A DNA stretch of 55,380 nt. It comes from an uncultured bacterium. GTDB taxonomy: Bacteria > Verrucomicrobiota > Kiritimatiellia > RFP12 > UBA1067. The stretch covers positions 1-55,380 of the forward strand of contig CACZCD010000004.1 of NCBI GenBank assembly GCA_902779565.1, in the 5' to 3' direction. The translations under genes were made by a program, and so were the position numbers. Below, piece by piece: positions 23,130-31,270 of the stretch (its first letter is position 1; every line of letters begins with the position of its first letter). The notes under the pieces were generated by a model, which was not told the origin of the DNA, searched no databases, and saw only the letters and a list, made by a program, of their open reading frames with translations.

Positions 23130-24469
23130 TTCGCGCCTCCCTTCTTGAGACGGTTCTCGACATCCACAAGCTTTGCAGCCGCCTCCGCATGGCGCGGATC
23201 CTGAGGATCCGGCACGAGTTCGCAGAGAATGCGCAGTTCACTCCGCGCCCGGTCCCAGTCGTTCATGTTCACGGCGCGGTCCGCTTCGAACCGCTGATCC
23301 TTGTAGCGCCGGTCAAGCTCGGCCTTCACCATATCGCGCTTTGTCACGAGCTCACTGAAGTCCTCGGGCTTCGGATTCACCGTCTCGAGATCCATCACCG
23401 CTTCGTCGTAGAGCTTGAGCGCCGCCGCAAGGTTGCCGTAGTTCACATCGCGCTCCTCCCACTTGGCATCCGCCGCGCGGCGCGCTTCGTGGCTCATCTC
23501 GACGAGCTTCTCGCCCGAATACTGGATCGCCCATACGCCCAGCTCGTTCTGCGAAAACGTCTCAAGCGCCAGCCGCGTTTCGCGGAACGCGTCGGGCTCC
23601 GGCGCATTCTCCACGAAGCACGTAAACACCCGGTCGCCTCGCGCCACGCGGAACTCATAGCGGTTCAGCTCGCCCGGACGCGCCGGCCCCACGTACTCCT
23701 TGTCGAGCTTGAACAGCTCCGACGACGAGAACATCCGGTCCAGCGCCGCACGCGCCTTCTCGGAAAGCAGGACGGACTTCTTCACATGCCGGTCATTCTC
23801 CGGTACGTCGTCAAGCGCCACCGAGATGTTCCCGTCGCGGTCCACCTCGATCGCATACCGGCAGACGCCCTTCACGTTCGCCTCGACCTTCTCGTAGAAG
23901 ACAGACCACAGCTTCGCGGGCGCCAGCGGCTTGGCCACGGGCGTGCCGTCACCCGAAGAGCCGCTCGGATACAGCAGGATCAACGCCGCACTGCCGCCCA
24001 GCACCAGCACGAGCAGGAGCCAGAGAATGAGACGGACCGGCGAGCCAGGCTTGCGTTCGCCCGCCGCGCCCTCTTCGGCGCCCGCCTGCGGCGAAAGGCC
24101 GAGATCCACTTCGTTCGGCACCCCTTCCTCGCCGGAACCGGCCGGTGCATTCACCGCCGCATCCGGCTCCCCCGCAACCACAATCTCGCTGTCGCCCGCC
24201 TGAACCCTGTCGCCGACGGACAGCATGCGGCTCGCCGTGCCAAGCTCCTCTTCGTTGACGGCGGTGCCGTTTGCACTCGCAAGATCCGTAATCCAGATCT
24301 CGCCGTCGCGCAGCTCAAAAAGGCACTGGTTGCGCGAAAGGGCCGGATCCGGAATGGAAATCTCGCAGGAGGAGGACCGTCCCAGACGTATCCCCGCCTC
24401 CGTGACCGTGAACCGCTGATCCTTGAGCGGACCGGCGGTCACAAGCAGTTCTGGTATCTTGGTTTCCAT
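23126..24469 (-). CDS. FHA-domain membrane protein with periplasmic helical domain
   Basis: A 447-residue protein. A cytoplasmic FHA domain (about 12-95; 'IRLGRSSSCEISIPDPALSR', 'ASANGTAVN') should bind phosphothreonine peptides. A linker follows, one membrane helix (about 146-167), then an extracytoplasmic domain whose end is helical and TPR-like. The ATG at 24467-24469 is preferred over an upstream GTG because AAGGAGGA lies at proper spacing. That SD is within a small hairpin (AGGAG-GAA-CTCCT) which ribosomes finishing tadC could open. It stands between tadC and the PEGA gene in a coupled operon, consistent with a role in a Tad/type II secretion-like envelope complex, although this is inference. 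Confidence 0.87.
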   Translation of the reverse strand: METKIPELLVTAGPLKDQRFTVTEAGIRLGRSSSCEISIPDPALSRNQCLFELRDGEIWITDLASANGTAVNEEELGTASRMLSVGDRVQAGDSEIVVAGEPDAAVNAPAGSGEEGVPNEVDLGLSPQAGAEEGAAGERKPGSPVRLILWLLLVLVLGGSAALILLYPSGSSGDGTPVAKPLAPAKLWSVFYEKVEANVKGVCRYAIEVDRDGNISVALDDVPENDRHVKKSVLLSEKARAALDRMFSSSELFKLDKEYVGPARPGELNRYEFRVARGDRVFTCFVENAPEPDAFRETRLALETFSQNELGVWAIQYSGEKLVEMSHEARRAADAKWEERDVNYGNLAAALKLYDEAVMDLETVNPKPEDFSELVTKRDMVKAELDRRYKDQRFEADRAVNMNDWDRARSELRILCELVPDPQDPRHAEAAAKLVDVENRLKKGGAK

Positions 24470-24483
24470 GAGGAGTTCCTCCT

Positions 24484-25398
24484 TCACATGATATTCTTCA
24501 CGGCTTCGAGGAGTATCGGCGCCAGCAGCACGATCATCACCGCCGGGAAGATACAGAGCAGAAGCGGACCGAGCATCTTCACGGGCGCTTCATTGGCCAG
24601 CCGCTCGGCGCGATCGAACCGGCGGGCGCGCAGCTGCTCGGACTGGATCCGCAGGATGGGGCCGATCGGCACGCCCAGCTCGTCGGCCTGGATCAGGGCG
24701 AACGCCACCGCCTTGAGGTCCGGCTGCCGCACGCGGTCGGCCATGTTGCGAAGCGCCACACGCCGCGCGATGCCCATCTGGATCTCGCGCGTCATGCGGA
24801 TCAGCTCCTCGTTCAGCGGATCGAGACGACGGCGCTCACAGTTGCGCTGGAGCGCGCTCATGAAATCCATGCCGGCCTCCACGGAGAGCGTGAGAAGGTC
24901 GAGCACGAACGGCAACGCCAGCATGATCGAGAAATGACGCTTCTTGAGCGTGCTGCGCAGCCAGATGAGCGGATAGGCGTAGAAGTAGAGATAGCCCATC
25001 AGCACAAGGAGGATGCTGTTGCTTGACAAGAACGAGTCGGGCACAAGCGCGCAGAGTGACAGCACTACAACCGCGCAGACGCTCCCGCACACGAGCGGCA
25101 CGAGCACCTTCAGCGCCATGAACTCCGCACCGGTGAGCAGACCTTCAAGCCCGCATGCGACAATCATCCAATCTGCGTTTGCGCGCGCGGTGGCAAAGGC
25201 AGGGCGCATCACCACGCGCGAAAGGTTCGAGACGAACGGCAGAAGCAAACGGAAGACAAGTGGGATCTTCCGCTCGGTCTTGCGCCCGTCCGCCAAAGTG
25301 ACGTAAGTGATCTCGGACGCGACCGACGCGGCATAACCCACCAACAGGGCCGCGGCAACGGCCCAGACCAATATCACAGGTATCTGCTGCATCGTCAT
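24484..25398 (-). CDS. TadC-like type II secretion system F-domain protein
   Basis: A 304-residue inner-membrane protein of the GspF/TadC family, which forms the platform of Tad pilus or type II secretion machines. An N-terminal membrane helix, a central pair of helices (about 90-150) and a C-terminal helix ('MLGPLLLCIFPAVMIVLLAPILL') surround the F domain, with 'LDLLTLSVEAGMDFMSALQRN' and 'RQPDLKAVAFALIQADELGVPIGPIL', very typical of TadC. The frame could be read 23 codons further up, but a promoter lies there, so ATG at 25396-25398 (or 25390-25392) is chosen. No TadA ATPase or TadB is nearby. Confidence 0.87.
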   Translation of the reverse strand: MTMQQIPVILVWAVAAALLVGYAASVASEITYVTLADGRKTERKIPLVFRLLLPFVSNLSRVVMRPAFATARANADWMIVACGLEGLLTGAEFMALKVLVPLVCGSVCAVVVLSLCALVPDSFLSSNSILLVLMGYLYFYAYPLIWLRSTLKKRHFSIMLALPFVLDLLTLSVEAGMDFMSALQRNCERRRLDPLNEELIRMTREIQMGIARRVALRNMADRVRQPDLKAVAFALIQADELGVPIGPILRIQSEQLRARRFDRAERLANEAPVKMLGPLLLCIFPAVMIVLLAPILLEAVKNIM

Positions 25399-25414
25399 TT
25401 CAAAAACAGGGGGA

Positions 25415-25420
25415 ATTATA
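25415..25420 (-). promoter_or_regulatory. Extended -10 promoter for tadC-FHA-PEGA-tlyA
   Basis: Minus strand TTTGTGCTATAATTCC: TGC-TATAAT, 16 bases before the chosen ATG. It excludes the longer reading of the tadC frame. Confidence 0.7.
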
Positions 25421-25445
25421 GCACAAACCGGCGAAGTCCGCACTA

Positions 25446-25483
25446 CAGTCCAAAATCCAAGCTCCAACTCTCAACCCTCAACC
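25446..25483. repeat. Heptamer array E
   Basis: Units cagtcca, aaatcca, agctcca, actctca, accctca, acc in register, upstream of the tadC promoter. Confidence 0.85.
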
Positions 25484-25750
25484 ACCTCGGCAAGAAGTGC
25501 TTCGCATCCCTCGACAAATCAAACATCCCCGACATCCTCGCCAAAATCTGATGCGCCCTCCCTGAGCGTCACCTCGCCCGCCTCTCCGCCCATGCCTTGA
25601 ACCATTCCATCCACAGCATTGCCGTTGTCATTCCCCTTTATCGCCCCCATGGCATTCACCATTCATGGGCCGCAGAATGGATGCCCCATGAACCTGCGGC
25701 GGAGCGATTACGAACGTTGCCCCACAAACTTGAAAGCGGGCAGCCGTTGC
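25484..25750. other. Intergenic stretch without a convincing gene
   Basis: Between array E and the end of the GH43-GH36 gene. Short frames exist, for example a 47-codon minus-strand frame at 25519-25662 with product ends 'MVNAMGAIKGNDNGNAV' and 'EGASDFGEDVGDV', but none has a good SD or a family I know. It may be a decayed repeat or gene relic. Confidence 0.4.
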
Positions 25751-28504
25751 TCACCAGACCACCTTCGCGAATCCAGAGGCTGGGACATTGAGTCGGCAGA
25801 TGCCCTTGGCCACGGATGCAGATCCTGCCGGTTTGCCGAACACATCGAAGAACTCGACACGGGCGTCCGCCGCAAACTCCGCCAGCAGCCCTTTTCCGCC
25901 CGTCGCGTTCACGAGAAACACCTGCCTGTCTGAAGCCCCCGTGTTCACACAAACATCATTGGCGTGCGCCGCGATAATGCGCTCCTCCGCACTCTCGCCC
26001 TCGATCCACGTGTAGCCGCTTTCGGGATGGTGCGGACGGAACGCGCCCATCAGAAGCGCGTCCCGGTGTTCCCGCGAAAACGCTATCCAATGCCGCACCA
26101 CTTCCGCATGCGACGGCGGCAGCTTCGCCAACACCATCGAATACTGAATGGCCGAAAACAACGCGTTCAGGATCGGAAGCGCGGCCCCTTCCGGCGTCTC
26201 GTCCCGGCTCCACACGAGCATGTCGGAATGAACGGCCGTCTTTCCCGAAGTGAGCCGCAGATCGCAGATGCGCTTGCGGTTTGCGCAAGGATCGGCAGGG
26301 CAGTCCGCCGCCCTCATCATGTTACCGTATTGCAGAATCGCCGGCCCCATGTACGCCTGACGGAACTCCACAAGCACGTCCGGTTTGATGCGTTTCAGCC
26401 GCGCCAGCACGTCCTTCATCAAACGGTTCACCGCTTGAGGCACCGACCGGTAGTCTCGCCCCGAATAGCCATCCTTCAACGCCGGATCGGTGCCGACAAT
26501 CTTGAACTGGTCGATGAAATCCAGCTTGGCTCCGTCAAACCCCCATTCGCCGACCACACGCTCATAGGTCTGAATCAGGTATTCCCGCACCTCGGGGAAA
26601 CGAGGGTCGAGAACGCCTACGAGTCCAGGAGATTCGTTCCCGTGCACATAGAGAAACTTGCCCTTGAACCGCGCCCACGCCTTCGACTCGTCACCGACAT
26701 ACGGAACCGAAAGCCACAGCATGTACTTCAGCCCCGCCTGATGGACGGCCTCTACATGCGCCTTCATGTCGGGGAAGCGGGATGCTTCCGGCATCCAGTC
26801 GCCCGTTGCAGAGAAGAAGGACGCGCTTTTCTCCTTGTGCCAGCCATCATCAAGGATCATCGTCCTCATCCCCAGCGCGGCGGCAAGGCGCGCCTCTTTC
26901 TCCAGCTCCGCCGCATGGACGTCCTGCAGATAGGCGTACCAGGTTGAATACAGCGGCTCATACGCCACCTCCGGGACATCTGCCGCAAGAAAGCCGTTCT
27001 GCTCCGCGACCCATTCGGAACAACTGCGCACCGTTTCGGCAAAGCCTCGTCCGCTTCGGTCAAGCAGAATGGTCGCCGTGTATTCCTTCGACATCGCCGT
27101 GGGGCCCGAGAAGAACTCGCACCGCCCCACGATTTCACAAGTGCGATCATCCGCGTAAAGCCCGAACTTGAGGTTGTCGGACGCCTCCGAACAGGCCAAG
27201 GCGACAGGTGAGATGCCCATGGAATTGTAGCCGACGGCAACGGGCGCATTCACGGCCAGCTGGGATTCATACGTTGACCGGTCGTTCCACCAAAGCTGCG
27301 GCCAGAGATGCTGCCCGTCGTTCGTCAGGTAGTCCGCCGTCCAGACATTCCGGACACCGATTCCCGGTACGCGCAGCTGCACGCCGAACGGTGGTGGCAT
27401 GGCGTTCGTCGGTGAAGACAATGAGACCGTTACGGTTTCGCGTCCGCCGACATGGACCGTCTTGACGGAATGCGTCCATCCTTTCCAGTCGTCACACGTG
27501 ATGAGCGGCTTGAGGCCGTCTTTGATGCGCAGGGAAGCACCCGTATCCTCAACCTCGAAAAGCGCCATGCGTTCGTCTGGCGTGTTGTTGGGCTGATGAA
27601 GCGTAAGCATCAGGCGGCCGTCAAACGCCTTGAAGATCATGCCGTGCCCGCCATCCTTGCTAAAAAGAAGCTCGTCCTTCGACCATGGTCCGGCGAGCCT
27701 GCCGCCTGATGACTTCCGCACGAAAATGCAGTAGTCGGGATGTTTCTTGCCCTCACGCTTCAGCGTGTTCGACCAGATCATGAAGAGCGTACCGCTCTTC
27801 GGCGAACGGTAGAGGAACGGGCCGTCGGTTATTACGCCGGCGTCTTTCATCGCGTCGGACGCCTTGAACAGCGTCGTGGGCGCGGCGGTGAACGAGGCGA
27901 AGTCCGGCGCGAGCGGCGCGTAGCACATCCGCCCGTCCTTCATCTGGCACCACTCGTGGCAGAATACCATGTAAGGCTGTCCGTCCTCAACGTAAAGCGT
28001 GCCGTCGAGCGTCATCCAGTCCTGCGGCGGAACGGGGCCGTTCTTCACTGGCTCGAAGGGCCCCATTGGACTTTCCGCCTTGTAAACCCAGGTGCCGCGC
28101 GGCGAAACCATCTTCTCGCACCCCGGTACGAGCGGCGCGATGGCGTATGCCCCATCCTCCATCGTCAGGGTCACAAACAGATAGTAGGCACCGTTGTACT
28201 TGTGAACCTCCGGCGCCCAGACCTTTCGGACCGGGATGTCGTCCGCGACGCGCATCACCTGTTGCTTATCCGTCCAATGCTCAAGATCCGTGCTCCTGCG
28301 CACGAACACGCCCCGCCCGCCATCCCACGGTTTGGACTCATAGAGGTAGTACACACCCCCTTCCGCTAGCACGAACGGATCGCGGATGCGGAATTCCGCT
28401 CGCGTGAACGAGGCGGCACGAATCGCATCGCCCGACGAGGCGCATCCCGCCTGCGACAGCGCGGCAAAAAGCAGCGCCAACAAAACCGATAAGGCTTTCT
28501 TCAT
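25751..28504 (-). CDS. Exported two-domain glycosidase: GH43 fused to GH36-like alpha-galactosidase
   Basis: A 917-residue protein with a signal peptide ending 'LSQAGC' (possible lipoprotein, Cys21). Residues about 38-330 are a GH43 five-blade propeller: 'FRIRDPFV' with the base Asp, 'VWAPEVHKYNGAYYLF', 'LDGTLYVEDGQPYMVFCHEW', and 'TDGPFLY' where most GH43 enzymes have Glu at the acid position. Residues about 340-540 are a beta-sandwich and about 545-830 a GH36-like barrel: 'YSTWYAYLQD', 'MILDDGWHKE', the likely nucleophile Asp662 in 'GAKLDFID' and 'RAADCPADP' matching the acid/base block. It may remove arabinose/xylose-type and galactose residues from one glycan. It follows the LamG/Gly-rich gene by 18 bases. 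Confidence 0.88.
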   Translation of the reverse strand: MKKALSVLLALLFAALSQAGCASSGDAIRAASFTRAEFRIRDPFVLAEGGVYYLYESKPWDGGRGVFVRRSTDLEHWTDKQQVMRVADDIPVRKVWAPEVHKYNGAYYLFVTLTMEDGAYAIAPLVPGCEKMVSPRGTWVYKAESPMGPFEPVKNGPVPPQDWMTLDGTLYVEDGQPYMVFCHEWCQMKDGRMCYAPLAPDFASFTAAPTTLFKASDAMKDAGVITDGPFLYRSPKSGTLFMIWSNTLKREGKKHPDYCIFVRKSSGGRLAGPWSKDELLFSKDGGHGMIFKAFDGRLMLTLHQPNNTPDERMALFEVEDTGASLRIKDGLKPLITCDDWKGWTHSVKTVHVGGRETVTVSLSSPTNAMPPPFGVQLRVPGIGVRNVWTADYLTNDGQHLWPQLWWNDRSTYESQLAVNAPVAVGYNSMGISPVALACSEASDNLKFGLYADDRTCEIVGRCEFFSGPTAMSKEYTATILLDRSGRGFAETVRSCSEWVAEQNGFLAADVPEVAYEPLYSTWYAYLQDVHAAELEKEARLAAALGMRTMILDDGWHKEKSASFFSATGDWMPEASRFPDMKAHVEAVHQAGLKYMLWLSVPYVGDESKAWARFKGKFLYVHGNESPGLVGVLDPRFPEVREYLIQTYERVVGEWGFDGAKLDFIDQFKIVGTDPALKDGYSGRDYRSVPQAVNRLMKDVLARLKRIKPDVLVEFRQAYMGPAILQYGNMMRAADCPADPCANRKRICDLRLTSGKTAVHSDMLVWSRDETPEGAALPILNALFSAIQYSMVLAKLPPSHAEVVRHWIAFSREHRDALLMGAFRPHHPESGYTWIEGESAEERIIAAHANDVCVNTGASDRQVFLVNATGGKGLLAEFAADARVEFFDVFGKPAGSASVAKGICRLNVPASGFAKVVW

Positions 28505-28522
28505 GTCTCAAAGCAAACGCGA

Positions 28523-31270
28523 TCAGCGGACGATGATCCGCGTTCCAAAGGGAATGTGCCTGCAGCGGATGATGACGACGCCGCGACCACCGTTGCCGCC
28601 CTCGCCGTATCCATTGGCGTTTGCTGAATTTCCGCCGCCGCCACCGCCACCGCCGCCGGTGCCGTCAACGCCGTTGCCGCCAGCCTCGCCGACCGAGCCG
28701 TTGTACACGCCGCCGTTTCCGGCACCGTCGCCGCCAAGACCATTGCCGGTCGTGGCCGTCGATCCGCCGCCGCCGCCACTACCGTAGCATACTGCCTTGC
28801 CGGTGATCAAGCACTCGAATCCCACACCGCCGGCACCGGCCTGACCTTCGGCTACAGAGTCACCGCCAGCCGCAGCGTAACCGCCGCCGCCACCACCACG
28901 CCACTTGTAGCCTTTCCCTCCGGCGTTGCCCTGCCCTGACGTTCCGTCACCAGGATTGTTGCTTCCGCCGCCGCCCGCGCCGGAGCCACCGCCGCCACTA
29001 CCGCCGCTTTGTCCATTGTAGTCCGTCGTACCGGAAGGGTAGTTTCCGCCGCCGCCTCCACCGCCTTTGGCGACAAGGCCGAAAATGGACGAATTGCCGC
29101 CATTCTCGCCTCTGGCGCTGTCGCCGCCGCCACCGCCGACGCCGACAACGACCTGATAGACGCCAGACGTCACGGCAAAGCTCTGCCTGTAGATGACGCC
29201 ACCGCCCCCGCCACCGCCGCCGGAAGTGTTGCGTGAACCACCGCCACCGCCGCCGCCAACGACGAGGATATCAACAGCCTCCCTTCCCTCGACGGTCAGC
29301 GTTCCGCTCGCGGTGAACGTATGCACCTCGTAGTCCCCGTCCACGCTCTTGCGCCCACCTTTGATTGATTCGAAGGATTCGCCAGTCAAGTCCATCTCGC
29401 CGACACACGATGGATCGACCGGATAGGCCGTGTAGATGATCTCGTCGTTGACCGAGTCGTAGAAACCGGCCACACCGTCCTTCACGCAGGGGCGAAGATC
29501 GCGGACGGGGATGCCGTCCTGCCAGATCTTGAGAGAATAGCAGCGCGCCCTGGCCGGGTACTGTACGGTTCCGCCCTTGTTGCAGGCGAAGAGGTAGAGG
29601 TTGCATCCTGCGTCGATGTTGTATGCCGCCACAGAGTCAAAATTCATGGCAACATCTTCTCCATCGACGTTTATCGACTGGGTGCCGTTCGCCATGGTCA
29701 CGTCATACAGGTGTCGCGCCGTAGTCGGGAAATAACCCTCGCTTGGCCCCGGATAACCTCTCCGCGTTCCATACCCATACCACAACCACGTCTGGTTGAC
29801 ATGGACTGCGTAGCACCGGTTTTCGCCGTCCGAAGCGCAGGCACCAAGGAGCGTATGCTCCGATAGGCCGGTCAGGTAAACGTATAGTTCCTCGGCTTGA
29901 GTACGGATCTGGGTATAGTTAAGGTCGCCAACGATGCGCAGGTCGTTTTTCGCGCGGACGCCCGTGTCAAGATAGTTGTTGCCCTTGGACTCGATGTAGG
30001 TGACGAAATAGTCCGGCTTGCCGGATGTCGGCGCCTTGGGCGTAATTGCGCCGTATTTGAGCGTCCCCGCCTTAGTGCGGAAAATCCTGTGGCTCACCTG
30101 GTCGTACAGGCACGCCTCGCCGTTCTTGAGGCAGGGGCGGAAGTCGCGCACGAGATTTTCGCCTTCCCAAAGCTTCAGCGAGTAGCAGCGCGCCTTGGTT
30201 TGGTATGTTGCGCCGCCGTCCTTGTTGCAGCCGAACAGGTAAAGGTTGAGTCCGGTATCAATTGACGCTGAATCGCTTGCACTGTATATCGTTTCACCAT
30301 TGACAACACATGTCTGCGCCCCGGCTTTGAGTTCCGTCGCGGTGTCATAGATTGTCCCGGCCGTTGCCACTGCGCCAGACTGATAATACCCTCCATAGCC
30401 AATCGTCTGGGAGCCGTAATGATGCATAAGATAAAATCGGGGAGAACTGCCCAGTCTCGAAGCCACATAGGAACCATCACTCGGAATTGCCACCCACATC
30501 ATCCGAGACTCCATCTTGACGCCGCTTTTCCCCGTGACTTCAAGGTCGATGTATTCGCTTCCGCTTGATTCGACGTACTCGACAAAGCAGTCGGGATCGC
30601 TTGCCAAGGTTCCGGCAATCAGGTCTGTCCCGCTCGCTGAATAGAAGAAGTTGCCGGACACGGCGTCCCTGAAGCCCGCGCGGCCATCGACCGCGACGGG
30701 GACGAAATCACGGACAAGCGAGCCGTCCTGCCAGATTTTCAGCCCGTAGCATCTCGCCTTGGAAAGCCCAGTCACGCTACCGTAGTTGTTGCCGAATACG
30801 ACAAGGTTGACTTCTGTGTCGATCTGGGACTCAGACGACTGATCGCCGACTTTGTAGCCATCGACCGTCATGACCGCAGTGGCTCCGTCGCCGGACGCAG
30901 CGAAGTCGGTGACTACCGTGTAGATGCGATCTTTCTCCCAACGGCAGTTTCTTCCATTGTAAGTCCCCGCATAGTAGGCCCCATATCCGTAGCCTATTGC
31001 GCCCCAGTTCGAGTTGATGAAATTTATCCGCGTGTTGCCGCTGTCAGCGCGGCAGGCAAGCATCGCAGAGTCTGACTCCAGATCGGTCCACTCCACCTTG
31101 ATCTCGGCCTTTGTCCCGCAGCGACCGATTATTCCCGTATCGACCCACTGCGCGCCAGTTGCCTCCACGTAGTCGAGCTCGACGCATTCCGTCGCCGAAG
31201 CACCAGACGTGGCCATAACCGCAGACGCCGCGATTGCCGCCGAAGCGGACAGCAGTTTACTTGGTTTCAT
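28523..31270 (-). CDS. Large secreted protein with three LamG-like repeats and a glycine-rich tail
   Basis: A 915-residue exported protein: signal peptide (1-27), three homologous modules of about 200 residues starting near residues 28, 226 and 419, and a glycine-rich domain (about 667-905). Each module opens with a 'YVES.G..YIDTG'-type strand and closes with 'KARCYSLKIWQDG.LVRDF.PC.K.G.AGFYD', a concanavalin-like (LamG-type) jelly roll pattern expected to bind glycans. The tail has 'VDILVVGGGGGGG' and ends in 'GRGVVIIR', like glycine-rich adhesin or tail-fibre domains. The final residues are 'PFGTRIIVR'. It lies between a DUF4838 gene (four-base overlap) and the GH43-GH36 gene, so it may hold substrate at the cell surface. 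SD AAGGAGAAG. Confidence 0.82.
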   Translation of the reverse strand: MKPSKLLSASAAIAASAVMATSGASATECVELDYVEATGAQWVDTGIIGRCGTKAEIKVEWTDLESDSAMLACRADSGNTRINFINSNWGAIGYGYGAYYAGTYNGRNCRWEKDRIYTVVTDFAASGDGATAVMTVDGYKVGDQSSESQIDTEVNLVVFGNNYGSVTGLSKARCYGLKIWQDGSLVRDFVPVAVDGRAGFRDAVSGNFFYSASGTDLIAGTLASDPDCFVEYVESSGSEYIDLEVTGKSGVKMESRMMWVAIPSDGSYVASRLGSSPRFYLMHHYGSQTIGYGGYYQSGAVATAGTIYDTATELKAGAQTCVVNGETIYSASDSASIDTGLNLYLFGCNKDGGATYQTKARCYSLKLWEGENLVRDFRPCLKNGEACLYDQVSHRIFRTKAGTLKYGAITPKAPTSGKPDYFVTYIESKGNNYLDTGVRAKNDLRIVGDLNYTQIRTQAEELYVYLTGLSEHTLLGACASDGENRCYAVHVNQTWLWYGYGTRRGYPGPSEGYFPTTARHLYDVTMANGTQSINVDGEDVAMNFDSVAAYNIDAGCNLYLFACNKGGTVQYPARARCYSLKIWQDGIPVRDLRPCVKDGVAGFYDSVNDEIIYTAYPVDPSCVGEMDLTGESFESIKGGRKSVDGDYEVHTFTASGTLTVEGREAVDILVVGGGGGGGSRNTSGGGGGGGGVIYRQSFAVTSGVYQVVVGVGGGGGDSARGENGGNSSIFGLVAKGGGGGGGNYPSGTTDYNGQSGGSGGGGSGAGGGGSNNPGDGTSGQGNAGGKGYKWRGGGGGGYAAAGGDSVAEGQAGAGGVGFECLITGKAVCYGSGGGGGSTATTGNGLGGDGAGNGGVYNGSVGEAGGNGVDGTGGGGGGGGGNSANANGYGEGGNGGRGVVIIRCRHIPFGTRIIVR

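Noticed and set aside
25519-25662. 47-codon minus-strand ORF before tadC
   Set aside because: No SD, no recognised family, Gly-rich low-complexity product; kept only as a note on the intergenic stretch.
28523-28600. PEP-CTERM or LPXTG sorting signal in the large surface protein
   Set aside because: No PEP motif, hydrophobic helix or LPXTG is present; the end is a short beta-like GTRIIVR.
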